A stretch of DNA of 8,765 nucleotides from Ruminococcus sp. (GCA_003488415.1 DNLQ01000150.1:1-8765); one strand, 5' to 3'. Numbered from the stretch's first letter, positions 1 to 5,502 are shown. The notes: generated by a model not told the origin, from the sequence alone. Numbers and translations are program-made.

Positions 1-45
1 GAGGACTCAATGGGCGGCGGTCTTTACGGAAAGATAGAGCTTTAA
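1..45 (+). CDS. C-terminal end of an upstream gene, probably jag/khpB (partial)
   Basis: Frame 1 is open from the left edge and ends at TAA 43-45, giving the tail EDSMGGGLYGKIEL. In this conserved gene neighbourhood the gene before mnmE is usually jag (khpB), an R3H/KH RNA-binding protein, and a short Gly-Lys-Ile-Glu type tail fits what I remember of clostridial Jag proteins. Only 14 residues are visible and none carries a domain, so the assignment rests on gene order and the tail. Frame 3 is also open, to a TAA at 111-113, but it would run through the hairpin at 54-77. The gap to mnmE is 101 bases. Confidence 0.45.
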   Translation, partial: EDSMGGGLYGKIEL

Positions 46-53
46 ACGATGTG

Positions 54-84
54 CATGGGGGACGAAAGTCCTCCATGTTTTGTA
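54..84 (+). terminator. Hairpin with GAAA tetraloop and short T-run after the upstream gene
   Basis: Bases 54-63 (CATGGGGGAC) pair with 68-77 (GTCCTCCATG) over 10 bp, with one G-T wobble, closed by a GAAA (GNRA) loop at 64-67. TTTTGT follows at 78-83. The T-run is short, so this is a weak-to-moderate intrinsic terminator or a processing or stability hairpin. Partial read-through into mnmE is likely because no convincing promoter is visible between here and mnmE. Confidence 0.5.
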
Positions 85-87
85 TCC

Positions 88-129
88 GCAGATCATAAAG
101 TTTTACGTGGTGCTGGATCTGCATCACGT
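88..129 (+). promoter_or_regulatory. mnmE leader with two mutually exclusive stem-loops
   Basis: Stem A pairs 105-113 (ACGTGGTGC) with 121-129 (GCATCACGT): 9 bp with one G-T wobble and a 7-base loop, ending five bases before the RBS. Stem B pairs 88-94 (GCAGATC) with 116-122 (GATCTGC): 7 bp with a 21-base loop. Both use bases 121-122, and the stem B right arm lies largely in the stem A loop, so the complete stems cannot coexist. I match it to no known riboswitch or leader. It may be a simple RNA fold with no regulatory role. Confidence 0.3.
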
Positions 130-146
130 TTCTGAGGAGTGATAAT

Positions 147-1508
147 ATGCCGGCAGCCGCCGCAATCTCTACACCTAATGCCGCAGGAGGTCTTGCGGTC
201 ATACGTATCTCCGGCAGCTCAGCCCTGACTGTGGCTGAACGTATCTTCCGCCCCTTCGCAGGTAAGTCCGTAGCCGCTATGCCCGGATATACCTGCGCTT
301 ACGGCATGGCTCACGACGGGGACGACGACATCGACGACTGCATCCTCACCGTGTTCCGTGCCCCCCATAGCTACACCGGCGAGGATACTGCCGAGATCTC
401 CTGCCACGGGGGACTCTATGTCTCAAAGCGTATCCTCCGTGCAGCCCTGAAATACGGCGCAGATCCGGCAAGTCCCGGCGAGTTCACCCGTCAGGCGTTC
501 CTCAACGGCAAGCTGGATCTCACTCAGGCGGAGGCAGTCATGGACATTATCTCCGCTAAGGGCGAGCGTGAGCTGAAAGCCGCTGAGTCCCTTCGTGAAG
601 GTTCGGTTTTCCGCCGTGCGGAGGAGTGCTCCGGGACTCTTATGCGCATCCTCGGAGACCTTGCGGCATGGGCTGACTACCCCGAGGACGACATCCCCGA
701 GGTCGAGCCGGAGTCCCTTGTCCGTGACCTTGACCGTGTCCGAAGCAGTCTCAGCTCCCTTGTGGAGCATTACGATGCCGGACGGCTTGTCCGTGAGGGT
801 GTCCCCACTGTCATCGTGGGACGTCCGAATGTGGGAAAATCCACGCTTTTCAACTGTCTCAGCGGCTGCGAGCGCAGCATCGTCACCGATATCGCCGGCA
901 CTACCCGTGACGTGATCGAGGAAACTGTCATGCTGGGGGACATCGCTCTGCGCCTTGCCGATACTGCCGGCATCCACGACACTGACGACCGCATCGAGGG
1001 CATCGGCATCGGTTTTGCGGAGAAAATGCTCGGTCAGGCGGAGCTTGTGATAGCTGTCTTTGACGGAGGCTGTCCTCTCACGGCGGACGATCTTGCACTA
1101 ATTAACAAAATTAACAATAAAAACTGTGTGGCTGTAGTGAACAAATCCGACACTCCCCAGCAGCTTGACTCGGATGTGCTCCGGGAGAAAATTAAACATA
1201 TAGTATATCTTTCCGCAAAGAAGAATGACGGTATCGACAGGCTCCAGGCTGCTCTGGAGGACATTTTCAAGCTGTCCCCGGACACTCTCGGCGCTGTTAC
1301 AGTTGCCAACGAACGTCAGAAAAGCTGCATTGAATCCGCTGTCAGCAGCATTGACGCCGCTCTTGCCGCACTGAAAAACGGCGAGCTGCTGGATGCGGTC
1401 ACTGTCCTTGTGGACGAAGCGGAGCAGAGTCTCCTGAGACTTACGGGTAAAAAGGTCACGGATGCCGTGGTGGACGAGGTGTTCTCACGGTTCTGTGTCG
1501 GAAAATAA
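147..1508 (+). CDS. mnmE: tRNA uridine-5-carboxymethylaminomethyl modification GTPase MnmE
   Basis: MnmE is a potassium-dependent GTPase that works with MnmG to install carboxymethylaminomethyl groups at C5 of the wobble uridine (U34) of tRNAs reading split codon boxes, using methylene-tetrahydrofolate. At 453 aa it has normal family length. The N-terminal folate-binding/dimerisation part begins AAISTPNAAGG, with PGEFTRQAFLNGKLDL at about 110-125. The inserted G domain shows G1 GRPNVGKST (225-233), G2/K-loop TTRD (252-255), G3 DTAGI (272-276), G4 NKSD (332-335) and SAK (356-358). It ends in the invariant CVGK (450-453) with the essential Cys450. The ATG is chosen because GAGGAG (134-139) lies 7 bases upstream and the protein then starts where the family does. 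It heads the mnmE-mnmG-rsmG operon, and a parS site begins on the base after its stop codon. Confidence 0.97.
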   Translation: MPAAAAISTPNAAGGLAVIRISGSSALTVAERIFRPFAGKSVAAMPGYTCAYGMAHDGDDDIDDCILTVFRAPHSYTGEDTAEISCHGGLYVSKRILRAALKYGADPASPGEFTRQAFLNGKLDLTQAEAVMDIISAKGERELKAAESLREGSVFRRAEECSGTLMRILGDLAAWADYPEDDIPEVEPESLVRDLDRVRSSLSSLVEHYDAGRLVREGVPTVIVGRPNVGKSTLFNCLSGCERSIVTDIAGTTRDVIEETVMLGDIALRLADTAGIHDTDDRIEGIGIGFAEKMLGQAELVIAVFDGGCPLTADDLALINKINNKNCVAVVNKSDTPQQLDSDVLREKIKHIVYLSAKKNDGIDRLQAALEDIFKLSPDTLGAVTVANERQKSCIESAVSSIDAALAALKNGELLDAVTVLVDEAEQSLLRLTGKKVTDAVVDEVFSRFCVGK

Positions 1509-1524
1509 TGTTCCACGTGGAACA
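1509..1524. promoter_or_regulatory. parS site 1 (ParB binding), perfect palindrome
   Basis: TGTTCCACGTGGAACA is a perfect 16-bp palindrome matching the widespread chromosomal parS consensus (B. subtilis type TGTTnCACGTGAAACA). It starts on the base directly after the mnmE TAA (1506-1508) and ends six bases before the mnmG RBS, so it fills the mnmE-mnmG gap and is present in the polycistronic mRNA. A matching ParB is encoded at 6365-7213. Confidence 0.93.
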
Positions 1525-1541
1525 ATTTGTGAGGAACTGTT

Positions 1542-3419
1542 ATGTCGTATTTTATGGGTGAATTTGATGTTGCAGTAGTCGGCGCAGGTCATGCAGGCGT
1601 TGAAGCTGCCCTTGCCGCCGCAAGACTGGGATGCAGGACGGTGCTTTTTACGATCTCACTGGATCAGATCGCCAATATGCCCTGTAATCCGTCTATCGGA
1701 GGTACTGCCAAGGGGCATCTTGTGCGTGAGATCGACGCTCTGGGCGGCGAAATGGGCAGAGCTGCGGACAGGTGTTTCATTCAGAGCCGTATGCTCAACC
1801 GTGGAAAAGGCCCTGCGGTTCACAGTCTCAGGGTGCAGGCTGACCGTATGAAGTACCACGAATACATGAAGGAGGTCTGCGAAAAGCAGACTGGACTGTA
1901 CGTAAAACAGGCTGAGATCAGCGGTATTATCTGCGAAAACGGCTGTATTTCGGGTGTTACCACCTCTCTCGGTGCGGAGTACAGGGTGAAGGCGGTCATC
2001 ATTGCAACCGGCACTTACCTCAAGGGCAAGATACACATTGGCGAGACTTCCTACGAAAGCGGCCCCGATTCGGCACTTCCGGCGAAGCTCCTGTCGGAGA
2101 GTCTGAGGGAAAACGGCGTGGAGCTGCGGAGGTTCAAGACCGGTACTCCCTGCCGTGTCAACAAGCGGAGCATTAATTTCAGTGTCCTGGAGCGTCAGGA
2201 CGGCGATGAAAGGATAGTCCCGTTCTCCTTTGACACGCCCACAGAGGGACTTAGAAATCAGGTGAGCTGTTACATCTCTTATACAAATAGTAAAACTCAC
2301 GAGACCATACTTGCAAACCTTCACAGGTCCCCCCTTTACTCCGGACGGATAGAGGGTGTGGGCCCCAGATACTGTCCGTCAATCGAGGACAAAATAGTCC
2401 GCTTTTCCGATAAGCCCAGGCATCAGCTCTTTATCGAGCCAATGGGACTGACCACCGAGGAGTACTACCTCCAGGGAATGTCCTCGTCACTGCCGGAGGA
2501 CGTTCAGCTTCAGTTCCTGCGGACTATCAAGGGACTTGAAAACGTGGAGATAATGCGTCCGGCTTATGCGATAGAGTACGATTGCTGCGATCCCCTACAG
2601 CTCCTTCCCACACTGGAATTCAAGAAAGTGCCGGGACTCTACGGCGCAGGGCAGTTCAACGGAAGCTCCGGATATGAAGAAGCTGGAGCACAAGGTATTG
2701 TGGCAGGCATTAACGCAGCACTCAAAATATTGGGCAAAGAGCCGATGATACTTGACAGGGCAAGCTCCTACATCGGGACTCTCGTGGACGACCTTGTGAC
2801 CAAGGGCTGCTCCGATCCCTACCGCATGATGACCTCACGCAGCGAGTACAGACTGCTGCTGCGGCAGGATAATGCCGACCAGAGGCTTATGCCGATAGGT
2901 CACGGGATCGGACTTATCAGCGACGAGAGGTACGAAAAGCTCCTTGAAAAGCAGTCCCTGACCGAAAAGGAGATAAAGCGCATCCGCTCCGCCAATCTTG
3001 CGCCCTCTTCGGAGCTTAACGCAATGCTGGAGGAGCACGGTACAGCTCCCCTGACGACCGGCTGCAAGGCTGCGGATCTGATACGCCGTCCCCAGCTTGG
3101 TTATAACGATATTGCTCCCTTTGATACTGCACGTCCCGAGCTTCCGGAGGACGTGTGCGAGCAGGTGGAGCTGCAAATAAAGTACGAAGGCTACATTGAA
3201 AAGCAGCTTGAACAGGTTGCTGCAATGCGTAAGCTGGAGTCACAGAAGCTGCCGCAGGATATGGATTATTCTAAGGTTTACGGGCTCAGACTGGAGGCTG
3301 CCGAGAAGCTGAACAAAGTCCAGCCCCTGTCTCTGGGACAGGCATCCCGTATTTCGGGAGTCTCACCGGCTGATGTGTCAATGCTTGCAGTGTGGCTGCA
3401 CAAGTCCCGGGGAGTGTGA
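1542..3419 (+). CDS. mnmG: tRNA uridine-5-carboxymethylaminomethyl modification enzyme MnmG (GidA)
   Basis: MnmG is the FAD- and NADH-dependent partner of MnmE in cmnm5 modification of tRNA U34. At 625 aa it has normal family length. Visible hallmarks are the N-terminal Rossmann motif VVGAGHAGVEAA with GxGxxG at 14-19, the family signature PCNPSIGG (47-54) containing Cys48, GTPCR (201-205), RYCPSIEDK containing Cys278, and GQFNGSSGYEEAGAQG for FAD binding further on. Cys48 and Cys278 correspond to the two conserved cysteines important in the E. coli enzyme. The C-terminal helical part (from about 550), which contacts MnmE, is intact. GAGGA at 1531-1535 sits 6 bases before the chosen ATG. A second ATG four codons in is possible but less well spaced. 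The gap to mnmE is 33 bases, and rsmG follows after 6 bases. Confidence 0.97.
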   Translation: MSYFMGEFDVAVVGAGHAGVEAALAAARLGCRTVLFTISLDQIANMPCNPSIGGTAKGHLVREIDALGGEMGRAADRCFIQSRMLNRGKGPAVHSLRVQADRMKYHEYMKEVCEKQTGLYVKQAEISGIICENGCISGVTTSLGAEYRVKAVIIATGTYLKGKIHIGETSYESGPDSALPAKLLSESLRENGVELRRFKTGTPCRVNKRSINFSVLERQDGDERIVPFSFDTPTEGLRNQVSCYISYTNSKTHETILANLHRSPLYSGRIEGVGPRYCPSIEDKIVRFSDKPRHQLFIEPMGLTTEEYYLQGMSSSLPEDVQLQFLRTIKGLENVEIMRPAYAIEYDCCDPLQLLPTLEFKKVPGLYGAGQFNGSSGYEEAGAQGIVAGINAALKILGKEPMILDRASSYIGTLVDDLVTKGCSDPYRMMTSRSEYRLLLRQDNADQRLMPIGHGIGLISDERYEKLLEKQSLTEKEIKRIRSANLAPSSELNAMLEEHGTAPLTTGCKAADLIRRPQLGYNDIAPFDTARPELPEDVCEQVELQIKYEGYIEKQLEQVAAMRKLESQKLPQDMDYSKVYGLRLEAAEKLNKVQPLSLGQASRISGVSPADVSMLAVWLHKSRGV

Positions 3420-3425
3420 TTTAGC

Positions 3426-4124
3426 ATGGATTTTGAATTTTATTGCTCTCTGTTTTCCCGGTACGGACTGGAGATCACAGAGGAAAAATACGAGAAGTTT
3501 GAGAAGTATTCGGCGTTCCTTGTGGAGTACAATCAGAAGGTGAACCTGACGGCGATAACCGATCCGCAGGAGATCGTGGTCAAGCACTTCCTGGATAGCT
3601 GCCTTCTGCTGAAATATGCCGATATTCCGGACGGTGCGGCACTTATTGACGTGGGAACGGGTGCAGGATTTCCCTCTGTGCCGCTGAAGATCATGCGTCC
3701 GGACATAAAAATCACCCTTCTTGACAGTCTTGCAAAGAGGATCACCTTCCTGCAAAAGCTCTGTGAGCTTATTGGCGAGGATGCGGATTTCATTCACGGA
3801 CGTGCCGAGGACTTCGGAAAAATGCCGGAATATCGGGAAAAATTTGAAGCCGCCACTGCGAGAGCTGTAGCAAATATGTCACTTCTCTCCGAGTTCTGCC
3901 TGCCATTTGTGAAACCCGGCGGAGCGTTCTTTGCGCTGAAAGGGCATTCCGAGGACATCTCAGCCGGCGATAATGCGGTAAAGCTGCTGGGCGGCGAGAT
4001 CGTGGACACTATCGGGTACGAACTGAACGGGGACAAGCGGAGCATCGTTTGTGTAAGTAAAATATCGCAGACTCCGACAAAATACCCACGCAACAGCGCT
4101 CAGATCAAGAAGAGAGCGCTGTAA
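3426..4124 (+). CDS. rsmG: 16S rRNA (guanine-N7)-methyltransferase RsmG (GidB)
   Basis: RsmG uses S-adenosylmethionine to methylate N7 of G527 in helix 18 of 16S rRNA. Loss of the enzyme gives low-level streptomycin resistance in several bacteria. The 232-aa protein shows the N-terminal NQKVNLTAI motif near 36-44, the SAM-binding motif I DVGTGAGFP (75-83), LLDSL after the next strand, and RAVA (146-149), all typical of the family. The basic tail QTPTKYPRNSAQIKKRAL is also the usual ending, so the gene is complete. It starts 6 bases after the mnmG stop. The purine-rich GGGGAG at the end of mnmG (about 3409-3414) is the RBS, with an 11-base spacer. It is the last gene of the operon, and a hairpin overlaps its stop codon. 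Confidence 0.96.
   Translation: MDFEFYCSLFSRYGLEITEEKYEKFEKYSAFLVEYNQKVNLTAITDPQEIVVKHFLDSCLLLKYADIPDGAALIDVGTGAGFPSVPLKIMRPDIKITLLDSLAKRITFLQKLCELIGEDADFIHGRAEDFGKMPEYREKFEAATARAVANMSLLSEFCLPFVKPGGAFFALKGHSEDISAGDNAVKLLGGEIVDTIGYELNGDKRSIVCVSKISQTPTKYPRNSAQIKKRAL
4093..4122 (+). repeat. Inverted repeat overlapping the rsmG stop codon
   Basis: ACAGCGCTC (4093-4101) is the exact reverse complement of GAGCGCTGT (4114-4122), giving a 9-bp stem with a 12-base loop inside the last ten codons of rsmG and touching its TAA (4122-4124). It is followed by AAAAA, so it is not an intrinsic terminator. It precedes the true terminator by 26 bases. It could be a 3'-end stability hairpin or chance within a basic-rich tail. 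Confidence 0.5.
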
Positions 4125-4148
4125 AAAGCCGATAAATTGACGATAAAT

Positions 4149-4180
4149 GTGCCCGGATGACGATTCCGGGTACTTTTTTT
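4149..4180 (+). terminator. Intrinsic terminator of the mnmE-mnmG-rsmG operon
   Basis: Bases 4149-4157 (GTGCCCGGA) pair with 4165-4173 (TTCCGGGTAC without its first T) over 9 bp with one G-T wobble and a 7-base loop, followed by seven T residues at 4174-4180. It stands 24 bases after the rsmG stop and before the noc promoter, so it separates the two transcription units. Confidence 0.93.
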
Positions 4181-4183
4181 GTG

Positions 4184-4212
4184 TGGATGCTATTTCCCGG
4201 CTGTGCTACAAT
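4184..4212 (+). promoter_or_regulatory. Candidate noc promoter (extended -10)
   Basis: TGCTACAAT at 4204-4212 is an extended -10 element (TGn followed by TACAAT, five of six matches). The hexamer 17 bases upstream (TGGATG, 4184-4189) is a poor -35, which an extended -10 can tolerate. Transcription would start near 4219, just after the terminator, giving a leader of about 37 bases before noc. The spacer holds ATTTCCCGG (4192-4200), identical to nine bases of the B. subtilis Noc-binding site. Confidence 0.55.
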
Positions 4213-4255
4213 TGACTTACAGGGCGAGTCCCGAGTAAGAACAAGAGGTGCAGAA

Positions 4256-5068
4256 ATGGCAGGATTTTTAAATTTCACAAGAGAAAAGCAGGTAAATAAG
4301 GTGATCGAGGTGGAGGTGGGACGCATCATCCCTAATCCCGACCAGCCCAGGAGAAAGTTTCAGGACAGCGATCTGGCAGCTCTGGCGGAGTCCATAATGC
4401 AGAACGGCATCCTCCAGCCACTTTCGGTGCGGAAAGCCGGGGACTACTTCGAGCTGATCGCCGGTGAAAGGAGGCTCCGGGCAGCAAAACTCTGCGGACT
4501 TGAAGCCGTTCCGTGTATCGTACACGAGATAAGTGACCGCAGCTCCGCAATTCTGGCGCTTGTGGAGAACATTCAGCGTCAGGACCTGTCATTCTTTGAC
4601 GAGGCGGCAGCTATCGAGAAGCTGATAACCTACTACGGCATGACTCAGGAGGATGCTGCGTCGAAGCTGGGGAAGGCGCAGAGTACCATTGCAAACAAGC
4701 TGCGGCTGCTGAGACTGACTCCCCCGGAACGTGATCTTATCATCAAAAACAACCTCACCGAGCGCCACGCACGGGCATTGCTGCGGCTTGCAAGTCCCGA
4801 GGAGAGACTTGGCATCCTTGAAAAAGTCATCGCCAACACCCTCAACGTTGACAAGACTGAAAAGCTCATCGACGACTACATCGGCATGAAGCATGAAAAG
4901 GCGAGCTACAAGAAGCGTTCAAGGGTGTTTCAGAACGTCAGGCTCTTTGTGAACACCATTAACCGTGCGATCGAGACTATGCAGGCGTCCGGCATCCAGG
5001 CGGACTCCCGGAAGATACAGAGCGACGACTACATAGAATACAGGGTGCGGATCCCGATAATCAAGTGA
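4256..5068 (+). CDS. noc: Nucleoid occlusion protein, ParB/Noc family
   Basis: This is a 270-aa ParB-fold CTPase. In B. subtilis, Noc binds scattered NBS sites, spreads as a CTP clamp, contacts the membrane and keeps the division machinery off the nucleoid. The N-terminal CTPase part has PNPDQPRRKF, GERRLRA (70-76) and ENIQR (104-108). The helix-turn-helix region has GKAQSTIANKLRLL, then LTERHARALL. The residues that separate Noc from ParB are Noc-like: Gln142, Lys148 and Arg170 are as in Noc, and Arg153 replaces the usual Lys. The C-terminal dimerisation part ends DDYIEYRVRIPIIK. The ATG at 4256 is chosen over an in-frame ATG at 4157 because AGAGGTG (4244-4250) lies 5 bases upstream and the longer form would translate the rsmG terminator. 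MAGFLNF could be a reduced membrane-binding helix. parS sites follow the stop codon directly. Confidence 0.85.
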   Translation: MAGFLNFTREKQVNKVIEVEVGRIIPNPDQPRRKFQDSDLAALAESIMQNGILQPLSVRKAGDYFELIAGERRLRAAKLCGLEAVPCIVHEISDRSSAILALVENIQRQDLSFFDEAAAIEKLITYYGMTQEDAASKLGKAQSTIANKLRLLRLTPPERDLIIKNNLTERHARALLRLASPEERLGILEKVIANTLNVDKTEKLIDDYIGMKHEKASYKKRSRVFQNVRLFVNTINRAIETMQASGIQADSRKIQSDDYIEYRVRIPIIK

Positions 5069-5070
5069 AT

Positions 5071-5086
5071 TGTTCCACGTGAAACA
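5071..5086. promoter_or_regulatory. parS site 2, half of an inverted parS pair
   Basis: TGTTCCACGTGAAACA fits the parS consensus exactly and keeps the invariant CACGTG core. It begins two bases after the noc stop codon (TGA 5066-5068). Site 3 is its exact reverse complement, 26 bp further on. Confidence 0.93.
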
Positions 5087-5096
5087 TTCTGCAAAT

Positions 5097-5112
5097 TGTT
5101 TCACGTGGAACA
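5097..5112. promoter_or_regulatory. parS site 3, inverted copy of site 2
   Basis: TGTTTCACGTGGAACA is a parS match and the exact reverse complement of site 2. The start-to-start distance of 26 bp is about 2.5 helical turns, so two ParB dimers would sit on roughly opposite faces of the DNA. Confidence 0.93.
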
Positions 5113-5188
5113 TTTTTGTGCCTGCGGAATGCTTATTTTACTCTGGCGGCTGAATATCAGTAAATACAAGGGGGACTTGTTATAAAAA

Positions 5189-5225
5189 TGTATCTCTCCC
5201 CCGCCGAAGGCGGGGGAGAGATACG
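5189..5225. repeat. Perfect 16-bp intergenic hairpin, possible REP-like element or minus-strand terminator
   Basis: GTATCTCTCCCCCGCC (5190-5205) pairs perfectly with 5209-5224 around a GAA loop, and a T-G wobble extends it by one. Read on the minus strand, the loop becomes C-UUCG-G, a very stable tetraloop, and the stem is followed by ATTTTTATA, so it has minus-strand terminator character. No minus-strand gene is visible to its right, which leaves a dispersed palindromic repeat as the other explanation. On the plus strand it is followed by GAAAAAC and is not a terminator. Confidence 0.75.
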
Positions 5226-5332
5226 AAAAACAAAAGCGGAGTTATTATATTGCATATCAATAAGATCCGCCATACATACTCCGGCTGTCTTGTGCTGTGA
5301 AGCATTCAGTTTTTTGCGGAACCTTCAGCAAT

Positions 5333-5348
5333 TGTTCCACGTGGAACA
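5333..5348. promoter_or_regulatory. parS site 4, perfect palindrome
   Basis: TGTTCCACGTGGAACA is identical to parS site 1. It lies about 130 bp upstream of the predicted parA transcription start. Confidence 0.93.
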
Positions 5349-5408
5349 TTCCGGAATTATAACAGATAGGTCATTTTTATGTCCGGAAAACGTACAAAGT
5401 GATGAAAA

Positions 5409-5424
5409 TGTTCCATGTGGAACA
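5409..5424. promoter_or_regulatory. parS-like site 5 with CATGTG core
   Basis: TGTTCCATGTGGAACA differs from sites 1 and 4 by a single C-to-T change in the central CACGTG. The arms are intact, so weak ParB binding is likely. It ends 18 bp upstream of the parA -35 element, a place where bound or spreading ParB could repress parAB. Confidence 0.75.
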
Positions 5425-5442
5425 AAATATCCCCGTAATGTA

Positions 5443-5471
5443 TTTACAAATCAAGCCGGGAGTGCTATAAT
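5443..5471 (+). promoter_or_regulatory. parA-parB-serS promoter, near consensus
   Basis: TTTACA (5443-5448) is followed after exactly 17 bp by a perfect TATAAT (5466-5471), preceded by TGC to give an extended -10 (5463-5471). Transcription should start near 5478. This is by far the best sigma-A-type promoter in the window, and it drives the partition genes and probably serS. Confidence 0.88.
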
Positions 5472-5475
5472 AATA

Positions 5476-5502
5476 GTATACCATCGCCGTAAGGCGGTAT
5501 AC
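5476..5502 (+). promoter_or_regulatory. 5'-end hairpin of the parA mRNA
   Basis: GTATACC (5476-5482) pairs with GGTATAC (5496-5502), and GCC/GGC continues the stem above a three-base bulge to a GTAA (GNRA) loop at 5489-5492. It begins at the predicted transcription start and ends just before the AAGGAA RBS. It could stabilise the 5' end or, as DNA, act as an operator. Confidence 0.5.

Larger units (their letters stand above)
5071..5118 (+). terminator. noc terminator formed by two inverted parS sites
   Basis: The parS at 5071-5086 and the parS at 5097-5112 pair over all 16 bases without mismatch, with a 10-base loop (5087-5096), and TTTTTG follows at 5113-5118. That is the layout of a Rho-independent terminator, placed two bases behind noc. 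The same DNA therefore seems to act as centromere and as transcription stop. Termination itself is inferred. The minus strand has no comparable T-tract on the noc side. Confidence 0.75.
5113..5442. other. Non-coding parS region between noc and the parA promoter
   Basis: I see no gene in this 330-base stretch. Besides the palindromic element (5189-5225) and parS sites 4 and 5, it holds a small inverted repeat ACAAG/CTTGT (5166-5170 and 5176-5180), an imperfect GCGGA/TCCGC pair around an AT-rich stretch (5236-5240 and 5265-5269), and two copies of TCCGGAA (5350-5356 and 5382-5388) lying between parS sites 4 and 5. An open frame runs through it into parA, but its translation has no protein-like character and includes both the hairpin and the parS palindromes. 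No promoter as good as the parA one was found. Confidence 0.7.

Noticed and set aside
1..113. Frame 3 reading from the left edge as the end of the upstream gene
   Set aside because: It runs through the GAAA-loop hairpin and is rich in Arg and Ser without any pattern. The frame 1 tail ending at 45 fits the locus better.
105..129. Degenerate parS before mnmE
   Set aside because: It contains ACGTGG and CACGT pieces but lacks a continuous CACGTG core, and the arms do not match. It is better read as an RNA stem.
423..977. Long minus-strand frame of 184 codons inside mnmE
   Set aside because: It is antisense to a clearly real gene, matches no family I recognise and has no RBS context. The same holds for the other minus-strand frames in mnmG and serS, including those at 1656-2324 and 7327-8136.
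1099..1210. AT-rich patches in mnmE as a sign of inserted or transferred DNA
   Set aside because: They encode the normal G4 region (INKINNKN...NKSD) without a break in the family pattern, so this is local codon use only.
4182..4190. DnaA box-like TGTGGATGC
   Set aside because: It has two mismatches to TTATCCACA on the reverse strand and stands alone. No cluster or AT-rich unwinding region is present, so there is no evidence of an origin in this window.
4157..4255. N-terminal extension of Noc by 33 codons
   Set aside because: It would start inside the rsmG terminator and upstream of the noc promoter. The ATG at 4256 has the RBS and the family-like start.
5244..5249. Minus-strand TATAAT as a promoter for a short antisense RNA
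   Set aside because: The hexamer 17 bp upstream (TGGCGG) is unlike a -35, and there is no extended -10. The transcript would meet the hairpin at once.
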